Shown: in pieces, positions 12,095 through 23,600 of the stretch
Position numbering within the stretch: the first letter of the stretch is position 1
Layout: every line of letters starts with the position of its first letter
Origin: Paramecium pentaurelia
Taxonomy: Eukaryota; Ciliophora; Oligohymenophorea; Peniculida; Parameciidae
Reading direction: 5' to 3'
Assembly: GCA_905183005.1 (NCBI GenBank)
Contig: CAJJDO010000033.1
Location: forward strand, 564,295-628,294
Length of the DNA stretch: 64,000 nt
Program-made: the position numbers and the translations under genes
The notes under the pieces: generated by a model
Databases searched by the model: none
Told to the model about the DNA's origin: nothing
What the model saw: the letters and a program-made list of their open reading frames with translations, nothing else

Positions 12095-12636
12095 ATGGGC
12101 TGTTGTATTAATACTCCTTATATCTATCCTGATGGAGGAATCTATGATGGTGAATTGAAAACTGGTCTTCCTGTATGTTATACTTTAAATCTAGCATGGA
12201 AAAGGCAAAATATAGTGGAAAAATGGAGATTATTTTGAAGGAATTTTTGAAGATGGAAAAAAGAATGGCAAAGGAATATTTAAATGGAATGATTCATCAT
12301 ATTATGATGGAGAATTTTAGGATGAAAAATTTCATGGCTATGGAGAATATTAATGGTATGGAGGCAGACTCTTCAAAGGATAATGGGTTGAAGGAAGAAT
12401 GGAAGGACAAGGTGTATTAATTGATGATGGAAAACATTATTAAGGTACAATTCTTTTATGTAATTAAAGGCTAGTTCAAAAATGACAAAAAAGAAGGCTT
12501 AGGTGAAATGACATGGTCTAATGGGTAAAAATATATAGGAGAATGGAAGAATGGAAAACAACATGGTAAAGGAAAACTTATTGATTCTAATGGTAATGTC
12601 ACAGAGGGTTAATGGATTAAAGGCAAGAAATAATGA
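12095..12636 (+). CDS. MORN-repeat protein with MGCC N-terminus, 164 aa
   Basis: ATG at 12095, introns 12173-12194 and 12445-12469, TGA 12634-12636; 165 codons. At least six MORN repeats are visible (for example GIYDGELKTGLPHGKGKY, YFEGIFEDGKKNGKG, YIGEWKNGKQHGKGK). MORN repeats bind membranes or act as scaffolds. The protein begins MGCCINTPY: Gly2 fits the N-myristoylation consensus and Cys3/Cys4 fit palmitoylation, so membrane anchoring is likely (inference from sequence). MORN proteins in protists often mark cortical or ciliary membranes. Confidence 0.9.
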
Positions 12637-13376
12637 ATCATTATTTTAGTTATTTTCAAATGTTGCTGTTTATATTTTTAATATAGAATCAATGAATAAA
12701 ATTTATTTAATTTAAATTATCATCTTTTGTACTTAAAGTACTAATTGCTGTTGCATTTCGATAATTTATATATTGATTAATCCATAAGAAAAGAATGAAT
12801 TACTTTTAATGATCTAATTTGAATGGATATATACTTTTATAACAGATTTGATTTATAGAAGAAATAATATAGTAAGAATTAATTAAAATAAACTGCTCAT
12901 TTATGATTTTATTATCTAAAAATAAAAAAATTTTAAGAGAAGATTAAAATATCTTAATTTATTCTAGGAAATTAAAAAAATAATATATAAATTTAGAGAA
13001 TTTTTAATAATAAAAAGATTAATGATGTAAATAAAATGCTGTATGTATTATAAATCATATTTGATATATGTAAAAAAATTTTGTTTTAAAATTAATAATG
13101 TAAATTATCTTAAAATCTATTCATATCCTCCATTTCTATGTGTAAATAGATATGGTTTTCAATTGATTTAATTATTAATTTAATAATTATCAAAATTTTT
13201 AAGAGATTAATTGAGTGGTTAATAATTAATAGATTATAATGAATGTTATTTTCAGAACATCCTTAATAATAATATATATGTAGATAATTCTAAGAATTTT
13301 AATATTAGATTGAATTTCCTTTTTTCTTCTTTAACTCAATTAAAGTTAGTTTATAATAAAACATAATAAATTATTA
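12637..13376. other. Intergenic, about 740 bp, nothing recognised
   Basis: AT-rich spacer between the convergent MORN gene (+) and a small minus-strand gene. No coding frame, RNA or repeat that I can support. Confidence 0.45.
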
Positions 13377-13883
13377 TCATTCACATTCACTCCAGTTCTA
13401 TTAAGCAAATCTTTCATTAAAGGTAAGGGTATTTCGATTATCACTTGATCTAGCAGTACTTAAATGATACCCTTTGGAACTAGTTGTAATATCTGTATCT
13501 CTTTTATATAATTTTTGACATCATACTTTCTTAAATTGATCATAAATTTCTTTTTTGGTAATAACATTTTAGCAGGTCTTTTGCCTTTAAATTTACTATG
13601 ACTTCCTATTGAGATATCATCTGAAAAATTCTTAAGACTCTATGGAGAATAATCCTCACAAGAATAATTATGAAAATTTTCTAAGAGTCGAAATTCATCT
13701 CTGTCTTCAAGAAATTAATTCATTGCAATTTCAATTCTTTCATCTTTTAATATAACAAGGTCTAGTTCAATATGAGCAGATACCTTTTAATTTTCCTTTT
13801 TAATCTTCATTTATCTGATTTTTCTTACAAAGCATATAAATTTTGTAAAATACTTTTCCCTCAAAACTATCTATCCTCTCCAT
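13377..13883 (-). CDS. Small unknown protein, 152 aa
   Basis: ATG at 13881-13883 (MERIDSFEGKVFYKIYMLCK), introns 13762-13783 (22 nt) and 13501-13526 (26 nt), TGA at 13377-13379; 153 codons. I do not recognise it. The middle is acidic and helical, the rest basic and Ser-rich. The second intron is a judgement call: leaving it in gives a different open C-terminus, but codon use (third-position G) favours removing it. No membrane segment or catalytic motif. Confidence 0.6.
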
Positions 13884-14413
13884 TAATTATATTATTATTA
13901 TTATTATAAAAAACAATTTATAAACAAATATTAAAAATAATGTGCAACATAATTAGAATCTTAATTACAAATGATTGCAAAATAAAATTTAATTACAATA
14001 AAAAGAATAATATATTTTTTTCAATTTTGACAGAATAAAATTTCATTGCCAATTAGAATGAATAATGAGATAATATTATATTAATTTTTCATATAAATTT
14101 TGAATTTTAGCAATCTAATATTATTTTAGTTTAAAATTTTAATTTAAGGGTATTATCTTTTAAAATATATCTTTAAAAATCAGGAGTAATGATTTATTTG
14201 TCAAAATAATGAAGATTAATGGTTTAAATTAAAAAAAGATCAAAATTTATTGAGTATTATTATTAATCTTTTAATTTTGATAGAAATAATAACTAAATGT
14301 GTAGATTATATATGAAACTCAATTATTTAATAAAGTAATATAAGAATACATTATATAATATCAAAATAATTTTCATATGAATGAAAATAAAATTATTTAA
14401 AAATCAATAATTA
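13884..14413. other. Intergenic, about 530 bp, divergent promoters
   Basis: AT-rich DNA between two divergent starts. Nothing recognised beyond a short ATT run around 13890. Confidence 0.45.
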
Positions 14414-15461
14414 ATGTAAATTATAATCAATTTAACTTTAAGTAATACTATTAAATATAATTTAGTATACAGAATTTACTGATATAAATCTATTTGCAAA
14501 TAAATAAGTGTCTGCTCATAAGCATCCAATAAATACACCTTAAATAAAAAATTATTCAGTCAGAGTCAATGATAGTCTTATCTCACCAAATCAATATTTA
14601 ATAGCAATCAGATTATAAATTAATCCAATACTTAAAGAGAAAGAAGGGTTTCCTATTGTTTAATTATATAATGTAATAACGGGAAAAGAATTATATTCAA
14701 AATCTTGGAAGGTAGATAGCTCTCTTATTTCTTTTTAATTTAGTTTTGATTCAAGTTTATTTGTTATTTTGGATACAGAAAGTTTGAGTATAATCAATGT
14801 TTAAGAAATAAATAAAATATAGATAATAAAATTGAAGAGTGAACGCTTAATATCAATTGATACAGATAATAATATTAGTCTACAGTTATCTAATAATAGT
14901 ATTATGGTTTATTCTCCAAAAAATGAATTCTAACATAAATTACAGATATACAATGAAGTTGACTATCTACATATGTTAGATTTAAATTATGCAATGTATA
15001 GTTGTGGCCTTTATTAATATCTTCTGAATGTATAAAATAAGAGAGTATTAAGAAGATGGATGAATCATGATTTCGAGATAACCAATTAAATTAATTATAA
15101 GAATTTTTTGGTGATATAAAGTTGTGGTTATAAGATGAAATTTGTTTATATTAGATTATAATAATCAGGAAAAATTATTAGGAAATATACAAGTTGCAAT
15201 ATGAGATAAGGATAAAATAGAATTGCAAATGAAAATTCATCAATTTTAATATTTTAATTTGTTTATTGTAGAATAAAATAACCAATATTAAATGATAAAA
15301 AAAGTGTATTTAAAATTGAAATGAATGTTAATAAATTTGATTTATTGTAAGGTGGATTTAAATAATATAATTTTGAGATTGACCAGGATTATGATTTGAG
15401 AAAAGAGATACCAATTTATTTTTTAAATGGAAATTAACTGAATTATTATCTTTTTATATGA
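14414..15461 (+). CDS. Unknown protein, 338 aa, beta-rich
   Basis: The frame is open without TGA from about 14470 to 15461. The chosen start (14414) with a 31-nt intron at 14442-14472 gives 339 codons and a plausible N-terminus, but 31 nt is long for this genome, so the 5' end is uncertain. Features such as IVQLYNVITGKELYSKSW and FSFDSSLFVILDTESLSIIN resemble successive WD40-like blades, though the GH...WD landmarks are weak. A degenerate beta-propeller is the best guess. Convergent with the next gene, 75 bp apart. Confidence 0.6.
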
Positions 15462-15536
15462 AGAATAATTATTTGTCTTATCCATATAGTATAACAATAT
15501 CTATTTATATATATATATTTAGCCTATAACAATTAA

Positions 15537-16125
15537 TCATTTTCTATAAAATGGAGCTGAAAGCTTTCTTATTCTTTTATATGGATCTTCAGATTTCTTT
15601 GGAACATTTAATCTTCGTATCATATCACTTTATTAAGTTGCTAATTATTGAGTTTTTAAGAATTATTTAAAAGATTATGCACTTGGAGTTTAAGCCAATC
15701 TAAAACAATCCTATTAAGGTATTGGAGGACAAGGTTCATAATCTCTTAAAGATGTGAAGAAATTAGTCTTTCTTTGAAATTTTTTAGATGATGGAGCTAA
15801 TCCTCCTTCATCAGCACTAGAATATATGAAATGAAAAATTACATTACATAATTATCTCTTCCTGATCCATCACTTTAATAGTGTCTAAATTTTGGTACCA
15901 TCATAGGAGCAGGAGGTCTCCATTGTTTTTATTTGCTAAAGGTTCCTAATTCAGGATGTACACACTAAATTTAAATTTCTTTCCAAATTCCTCCATTTTA
16001 TAAAGTAACATAAGAATCCCTACCTTATTATATTTTTTAATAATAATACCAGTTCCATCTGGAGCATAATGTGTCATTTTAGCTTCAAGGGCTCCTGCTG
16101 TTGCACATCTTTACAATTTTGACAT
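15537..16125 (-). CDS. DG(T/S)GRD-motif protein, 178 aa, possibly ciliary
   Basis: ATG at 16123-16125, introns 16024-16049 and 15817-15842 (26 nt each), TGA at 15537-15539; 179 codons. Two similar units are visible: APDGTGRDSYVTLQNGG (about residues 21-37) and SDGSGRDNYVIADEGG (about 76-91). The rest is basic and Pro-containing (KQWRPPAPMMVPKFRHY). Short, basic, repeat-bearing proteins of this kind are common among axonemal microtubule-associated proteins, and CFAP77 and an STPG-like gene occur later in the window, so a ciliary role is possible; this is inference. Confidence 0.7.
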
Positions 16126-16377
16126 ATCAATATATTAATATTAAAAATAATAATTGAAAATACTCGTTATAATACCTTGATAATTATTATAAATAAATAT
16201 ATATATAGATAAATTTTATAATAATTCATTTTGGAGTTTAACAATTAATATTATTTAAAAATATTTTCTATATATTTAAATTAATAAGAATATTGATATA
16301 ATTGTTTATATATGTATGATATTTTCAATGATAGTATATTTTCTTGATTATTATTTATAATTAAAATAATATTATTA

Positions 16378-18173
16378 ATGAGATATGCATAAAATAGTTA
16401 AAGTGAATTCGTTTTAGGAATAGCTTTTTTAGTTTTGGGTATGATTTACACAACTATATTTTTTTTTGGTGGAATTAGATATTGTAAAATGGGAAAGAAA
16501 ACAAAATACTTGGGAAAAATTTTTTATTTATCTATTGTATTTTCTTGTTTGGCATATATGTTGAATATGGCTTTGTACTTATATGATGTACATTTACAAA
16601 TGTAAAATAGATTTTTTAATAACAAACTACAGAAGAGTATATTTTGAGCATTGAAAAATAGCTGTTAAATACAATATATGTACCTGATGGATTATTTTGG
16701 ATAGTTTATTAATCATTATTTTGGACAGTAGTATGTTTGCATTATGATTCACATTTGCATATTGGATAATTAGATGAACTTCCATATAATCCAAATATGT
16801 TAATTGATGTAATGAAAGACATTTTTTATGTATATGGAATTGCTTAATTAATTGTTGTGTTGTTATATAATTTTGATTATATAGATGCAAAGGTATTATT
16901 TTATATAAATATTGGTATTAATGTATCTATACCTGTTTAATTTATAATAACATCTCTATATTTACAATATAAATATTCTGGATCTCCATTTAAATCATCA
17001 AAATAAGAAAATAATTCAAATAGATTATAGAAATTAATATTGTATTGGACAATCCTTAGAATTGTTCAAATAATAAGTAATTTTCTATTAATGGAAAATT
17101 AGGATAGAATAGAAAAGTTCTTTTCATAATAATTGAGTCAAAATTAATTATTATTGTATATTTCAATACTTATAATTGATCTTTTATTGACTAACATATT
17201 TCCATTTATATTGGCATTAAGATAATAAACATTTACAATATTTTGGGGAAATAAAAATATTACAATGAGTACAGTTTCAGAGCATCAAATGGATTAATAA
17301 TTACTAAAAAATTAGAAGAGTTCAGGAATGGAAAGAACATTAGTTTAATTTGATTACAATTAGATTATCAAATAAAATATTAATTAATAAATAAAGCGAT
17401 AAAAATCAAATGGATTAGGATATATAATTGTATGTCAAATATAATAAAAAAATTATGGGATGAGAGTAATTGAATTTAAATAATTGTAATCTTATTTAAT
17501 TGAATAAATAAAATAGGAAATATAATAAGTAAATTAATTAAATCATTAACATCTTTATCATATTAATGGATTTAATATAGTTGATAATAAGGTAGTATTT
17601 TTAATTAAATTTTATGAATATTCATTACATACTTATTTAATCTAATATTAGATATCAATTTAAGAAAAGATTAAGATTTTAATTTAACTTTTAAATGGAC
17701 TTAGTTATTTACACAAATAAGGTCTTTGTCATGGAAGTTTAACAACAGAAAATATAATGATTAAATCAAATGGTTTAGTTAAAATTAGTATATATAATAT
17801 ATTTATATATCTAGTTGATTTTGGTCTGTTTGGAATAAAGAAATATTAATCTCTATTGCATTTTTACACAAATAAATCAGGATTTACAGCTCCAGAATTA
17901 ATTTAACAAAGAGGTTTAGTTGTGAGTGGATCTTAAGAAGGAGACATTTACAGTGTTGGAATGATAATGTATGAGATGTTTGAAAAGAAAATACCTTTTG
18001 AAGGATTACAATTATAAAATATTTAGGAATGTCTTAATAAAGCTGTAAGACCTAAGATCGAATCTAAATCTTTGATGGATGATATAATAAGATGGTGTTG
18101 GTAACAAGAGATAGAGAAGAGACCATTAGTTGATTAGTTATTAAATGTAATTGAAAATATATAAATAAAATGA
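16378..18173 (+). CDS. Seven-membrane-segment protein with C-terminal pseudokinase, 581 aa
   Basis: ATG at 16378-16380, introns 16588-16610 (23 nt) and 17788-17814 (27 nt), TGA at 18171-18173; 582 codons. Hydrophobic segments: GIAFLVLGMIYTTIFFFGG, FYLSIVFSCLAYMLNMAL, GLFWIVYQSLFWTVVC, YGIAQLIVVLLYNF, INIGINVSIPVQFIITSLYL, WTILRIVQIISNFLL and YISILIIDLLLTNIFPFILA, seven in all. The cytoplasmic part is kinase-like (about residues 330-570): the usual beta3 Lys is replaced (MRVIEFK), HRDLKPEN reads HGSLTTEN, but DFG (IIDFGLFG), TAPEL, DIYSVG and EKRP remain. HGxLxxxN with intact DFG recalls the kinase-homology domain of receptor guanylyl cyclases. It is most likely a receptor whose kinase fold regulates or scaffolds; no cyclase domain follows. 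Its stop overlaps the Piwi start. Confidence 0.85.
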
Positions 18174-20162
18174 GTGGTACAATAGTTGTGGGGTCAAATA
18201 TTTATGAGACTGAATTTTTGGATGAAATTTATATCTATTATGGCAATAAGACTACGAATACCATTAGCTTTAAGGATGGATTGATTATTAGTCCAAAAAA
18301 ATTGGAATTGCCAGAATATAAAATTAATAGATCTGAAAGAGGAGACATAATAATGGCCATTATTAAAGAAGCAATGAATCTATTAGAATATTCAAAATTA
18401 TCAGATTTGGGTATAATTAATATGTTTGAATTACAATATGTAAATCAATTGAAATCATATCCATCTCTAAGATTTTAATTGATGGATAGAGAATAACCAT
18501 CAATATTAATGGATGTTCGTAAATCCTATTTTACTATGCATAATTGTTATCAAATTATTAAAAGTTTAAATAATACTGATCCATCTACATATTTTAAGAA
18601 TAAATATGTTTTATTGAGATATCCTGAAAAAAAAATGATTGTTTAAATTAAATCAGTTGTGTTTGATTAAGAGTTCACATATAAAGGTTTATGTTTAGAA
18701 GACTACTTTAAATAGAAATATTAATTAAGAAGCAAATCAAATGTCTATTTAGAAACATATAATACATAAAATATAAAGAAATAATTCTTAATTGCCGAAT
18801 TTTGTGAATTGAAAATAGATTATATTGAATAAGATGTTACTATTTATTGTTAATAATTAGAATATTGGAATAAAATTATTAATAATAGTACATCTTTTAT
18901 TTAATTCTTAAATTAATATAAATTTATAATTAGAAATGAATAAGTTGAATTCAAATAATAATATTTAGAACCTGGAAATTTAGTATTAAATAATTCAACT
19001 AAATCAATATATTAAATTGTAGCATCTAGAACATCAAGTGAATTTGAATATTATTATAGTGATTTTTTTCTTAAAAATCCAACTACATTTACAACATCTA
19101 TGACTATTAATAAATTAATGATTTTAGTAACTAGAGAAATAATTGAACTTAGAGATAATTTTAAATAATTTTTAGAAAAATTTGATGCTTTTATTAAATC
19201 TAGATAATATAAAATATCATAACCTTAAATTTATGATATAAATAATAATTTGAATGAAATTATAGAAAAATATGTTACTGAAGATGCTTATGTACTTTTT
19301 GTTGGAGATTCAAATACAGATTTTGTATAAGCAAGAATCACTTTATTATAAAAAGCTATTCCTAATTAAATTATTATCCTTCCTATTTAAGATTAAGAGA
19401 TTAATAGATTATTAGCAATGATGACTGCTAATCTTGGTAGTGTACCTTGGTCTATTAAAGAAATTAATGGATTAATTAATAATAAAAGGAGTGCTGTCTT
19501 AGGTATTTGGAAAACCGATAATTCTTTTTCTGCATGTCTAAGTATTAATAAATATCTCAATAAATATATATCCTCTTTTGGAGATTTAGATTAAATTCTT
19601 ACACTTCTTTTAGCAACTTATTATGCCACACATAAAATATTAGCAAATTAAGTTATTGTATTTGCAGAAGATGATTATACACAAATTATGGAATAAAGAA
19701 TACAAGGAGTAATTTAATTAATAAAAGATTAAGGATTAGCATAATAAATCTTAAAGCCTGAAATTATTATGGTATAAGTAAAAGATGCTATAGCAGAAAG
19801 ATATTTCACTTATTTCGAAAGGAATTTGTAAATATATATAATCTTATTCTAGTGAATCTTATTATTGTAAAAACCCTTAAGTAGGTTGTATAATTCCTAT
19901 CAATGAAAAATAAGGTAGATTTTCATTCCATTCTTAAAGAGGAGAATAAGGATGTTTATAAGCATAATAATTAAATATTAGTTCAGCCAATACAAAAGAA
20001 ATAGCATAATTATACTATCATTTGATTTTCTTAAATTTTGATTTGAGTTCTACCACTTATTTACCAGCACCACTTCATTATGCCAAAAAATTGTCAAAAA
20101 ATCAACTTTAAAGTGAATAGTACAAAAAAGCCATAGAAAAAGGATTTTTGTTATTTGTTTGA
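18170..20162 (+). CDS. Diverged Piwi/Argonaute protein, 655 aa
   Basis: ATG at 18170-18172, one intron 19828-19852, TGA 20160-20162; 656 codons. A PAZ-like region around residues 190-220 contains FLIAEFCELKI. The C-terminal half is a PIWI domain: YVLFVGDSNTDFVQARI, then ILPIQDQEINRLLAMMTANL, GSVPWSIKE, AVLGIWKT, QVIVFAEDD, the Gln-rich VGCIIPINE strand and YLPAPLHYAKKL near the end. Paramecium has many Piwi (Ptiwi) proteins acting in small-RNA silencing and genome rearrangement. By eye the catalytic residues are lost: the first Asp (normally in GxDv) is Trp, the second motif reads AEDD, and the final His is Lys. It probably binds RNA without slicing. The N-terminus is short for the family. 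Confidence 0.85.
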
Positions 20163-20282
20163 GTATGATTTATACCATGATCTTATAAATAATATTTTTA
20201 TTATTTAGATTAATCCTTTCAGAATAAGATAATTGAATATTTAGTTATCACTAATATTTTAATAATGTTCAATTATATATTC

Positions 20283-20595
20283 TCACAATTGAGTCACTGT
20301 ATTTGGCACTGTTCTTTAATAGAGCAATACTTATTTTGAATAAAAATCTGGTACTGCTTGATATTCAACTTTTTGCTATTATATATTTTAATCTAAATTT
20401 TACTCTCTTATATAAATATGGGAATGTAATTCCATTGAATGTGTTTAGGTAGATTACCAAAGTTCCACCAACCAATAATCCTAAGTATGCTTGAATTCCA
20501 ACTCTTGCCCCATAATAAACTGGATTTAATGAAAACTTCAATGACTTTGGGAAATGTTTGCTCATTTATTCAAACTTACTGTTGTCCATGGCCAT
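20283..20595 (-). CDS. Small single-pass membrane protein, 94 aa
   Basis: ATG at 20593-20595 (MAMDNSKFEQMSKHFPKSLK), intron 20376-20403 (28 nt), TGA 20283-20285; 95 codons. One membrane segment (VGIQAYLGLLVGGTLVIYL) separates a basic N-terminus from a polar C-terminus (EYQAVPDFYSKQVLLYQ). I do not recognise the family. Size and layout fit small accessory subunits of mitochondrial respiratory complexes, which are numerous and divergent in ciliates; this is inference. The minus-strand gene upstream ends only 60 bp before this start. Confidence 0.75.
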
Positions 20596-20606
20596 TTTTA
20601 TATATT

Positions 20607-20611
<5 letters not shown>

Positions 20612-20639
<28 letters not shown>
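20612..20639. repeat. (TA)n microsatellite, 28 bp
   Basis: An uninterrupted TA run fills much of the 60-bp spacer between the stop of the TmcB-like gene (20656) and the start of the small membrane-protein gene (20595), so it sits in that gene's promoter position. Confidence 0.9.
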
Positions 20640-20643
<4 letters not shown>

Positions 20644-20655
20644 CTAAATTTATAT

Positions 20656-23600
20656 TCATTTATATTTCCTCATTAGATAACATAATTTTTTGGGTATTCC
20701 TTTTTAAAATAATGTTTCTAAAGGAATCTATCTAATACTTTCTCTCCCTAAATCATATTTCAATGATAAGTTCATTATTACATAAATTTCTAGAAATAGA
20801 GTTAAAAGTAACAGAGGGATACCAAATATTAAAATGTAAATAATATTTGATTAAGTCAATTAATTTAATGTAGAGATTGTCAAATTTAAAAAATATTAAC
20901 AAAACCAAGAAATTTAATATTAGGTAGCATCAAGACCATAAAAAATGTATAAAAGATAATTATTAGAATTATGCATTTAAAATATTCCTTAAGTTCTTTG
21001 TTCAGGTGTTAATGTATCATCAGTTATTAAATAATTATATTCAATAATCACTTAAAAAGTATTTTTAATTAATTATATGAGTCCAATTTAATAATAATCT
21101 TACAAAACATCAGAGAATAATCTATTTTGTAATAAATCTAAACTCATATTACAACCTACTAATAAACAAACATCTTTTCCAATTAATATCTATTTATTAT
21201 TTTCTGATATTAATAGATTTTAGTTTTGCTCTTAAGCATTTCTATATAATAAATCAGTTAAATCATATGCTTACAAATGTTAAATTTGATTCAATAAAAA
21301 TGTTTTATCAATTTCCAATAAACTAAAAAGTTATTAATTATTAATTATATTTTAATTTGAATAATTTAAATCATTATTTTAGTTATAAAATTGTTTTAAC
21401 ATATAAGTATCCCACATATTAATAGTAATTATAAAATTTAATCTCATAAGTTAAGCTTATATTTCTCTTTTTGCTACAGGAGCTATTCCTGAAGAAACAT
21501 AATCATAGTATATTTGAAAAACAATAGAGAAACTAATTTTTAAAATAACCAAAATAAAATATAAGATTATATATTTTCTAATTGACAAAGTTGGAGAATT
21601 ATAAAACATTTTTTTGGCTTCCATTGTTGATCTATTTTTATTATTCAAATTTAAATTGTTATCTATCAACATAACAATCTATTTTGTTTCTTAAAATTGT
21701 ATTAATGTAAGGATATTAGTAGGAATTTATTTAATTTAATCAAAATTATGTTGTTTAACCAAAAGATTATCTTGATTTATACTATCCTATAATCTTTAAT
21801 ATGATTCTATAATAAATTCACATTCATCAAATTCTAAAGTAACAAATTAATTTAAATAAATTTAAATTACTTTTTTTAATCTTAAAATTGCTAAAGCATG
21901 AAATACACCAAATAATAATGCTAAACAATATAATAATACAAAAATAATTGAAACTAATTAATCATATTATTCATTTATTTTATCATTATACTCTTCACAA
22001 TCAAAAAGAGATTAACTTACTAAAGATATAATGTCTTGATAATTAAAATATAAAAAATATCTATTTCTTAATCTAAAATTTAAAATTTTAAATACTCTAT
22101 ATTGCTTTCATTTTTATTTGATAAATATGTGTTTAGGGATAAATCATTCTAAAATGTTAAATAAAGTTCTTAATATAATATTGTATAATGAGTTGCAAAA
22201 TTTCTTAATTGTTAATTCAACACTTTTTTATTAGAAAAATCAGGGTAATAGAAATTAACAGATACATCTTCATAACTTAATAGAATTTTTGAATAATTAT
22301 AAAATTTTCCAATAATTCCTTAAGATCCTTAAACTAATATATCCCATGATATATTTATTCTATCTTTATTTGTAATATTGATAATTCCATCATTAACTTT
22401 TATATTGATAGGATCTATAAGAGTCTAAAAATTAGAATTAAATATAATATGTCTAGATCCAGACAATATAGCACTATAACCATTAAAATAATTAACATCT
22501 TCTGTGCTATGTATAATACAATTTGATTATATAACTTTTTTTAAATAATAAACAACACATATTAATGCAATTGAAAATATTGTAATCAATAAATGAATTG
22601 ATACTATCCCATAAGTAGCTTTAAATATTTAAGGATAGTGATTATCTTAGAGAAATTCAATAAATTTATGAACTCGATTAGGAATATTTAGAATAGAAGA
22701 ATTTTAACTTTAAATTTCTTGGAGATGATGTTAAAATTCTATAAATTTCATTTAAGATTTTCTTCTATTATTATTAATAGGAGGTTCTTAAATCATTTAT
22801 TATTCTTCTCCATTATGAGATATCATTTTATCACTTGTTATAAGATTAACACTTTCAAATTAATATTATTATAATGTTGATTCTCTTTAAAAGTCAACAT
22901 TTTTAAATTTAACTTGTTACTGTTTTAATTATTATTTAGTTTTTAAGTTTTGATCTATTTATTAATTAAAATCTTCCAAAAATTCTATATCTATTAAATA
23001 ATATAAAAAAGATTCTAAATTTTATTCACTATTATATGGATGCAAAATCTTTTAAGTTACAGTATATTCTATTGGATAATATTTAATATTTTAATCTTAA
23101 ATTAGTGAATTTTAAACCATCATCGTTTATTCAATTACATGATGAAGTAGTTTTTTATTTGTTAGTTTGGTTAATGACAATCGTTTAAAATCTGATTATT
23201 ATTATTATTATTTTGGTTAAATATTGATTTTCATAAGACTTTTTTCTTTAACAAAAATTACTTCATTTTCTTTCAAATAGCCTCCTTACATTTTTTCATA
23301 ATAATTCTATAAATTTTATTATAATTAAGGAATAATATTAAATATACTACAATTATTATAAATTTCTTCAGGAGTAATTAATTCAACATCTTAATTCTAT
23401 TTGAAATAATACTTGTAATTTAATTTTTGATAAATATTTTATGTCATTCCAAATATCTTAAATTCTTTATCTAAAAGTAAATGTCCTTTTAAATTTTAAT
23501 CCTTCAAATTTTGTTCAATTTTAGAAGTCTTTTATATATGAGCTATCATGTAGAATGATAATTCTCTTAGATTTACAGGAAAAAAATAACTTAAACATAA

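Noticed and set aside
18173..18220. Fusion of the 7TM-pseudokinase and the Piwi gene through an intron
   Set aside because: No GT-AG pair of reasonable length joins the two frames in phase.
20439..20735. 98-codon plus-strand ORF
   Set aside because: It overlaps the small membrane-protein gene antisense and reads through the TA microsatellite; no coding character.
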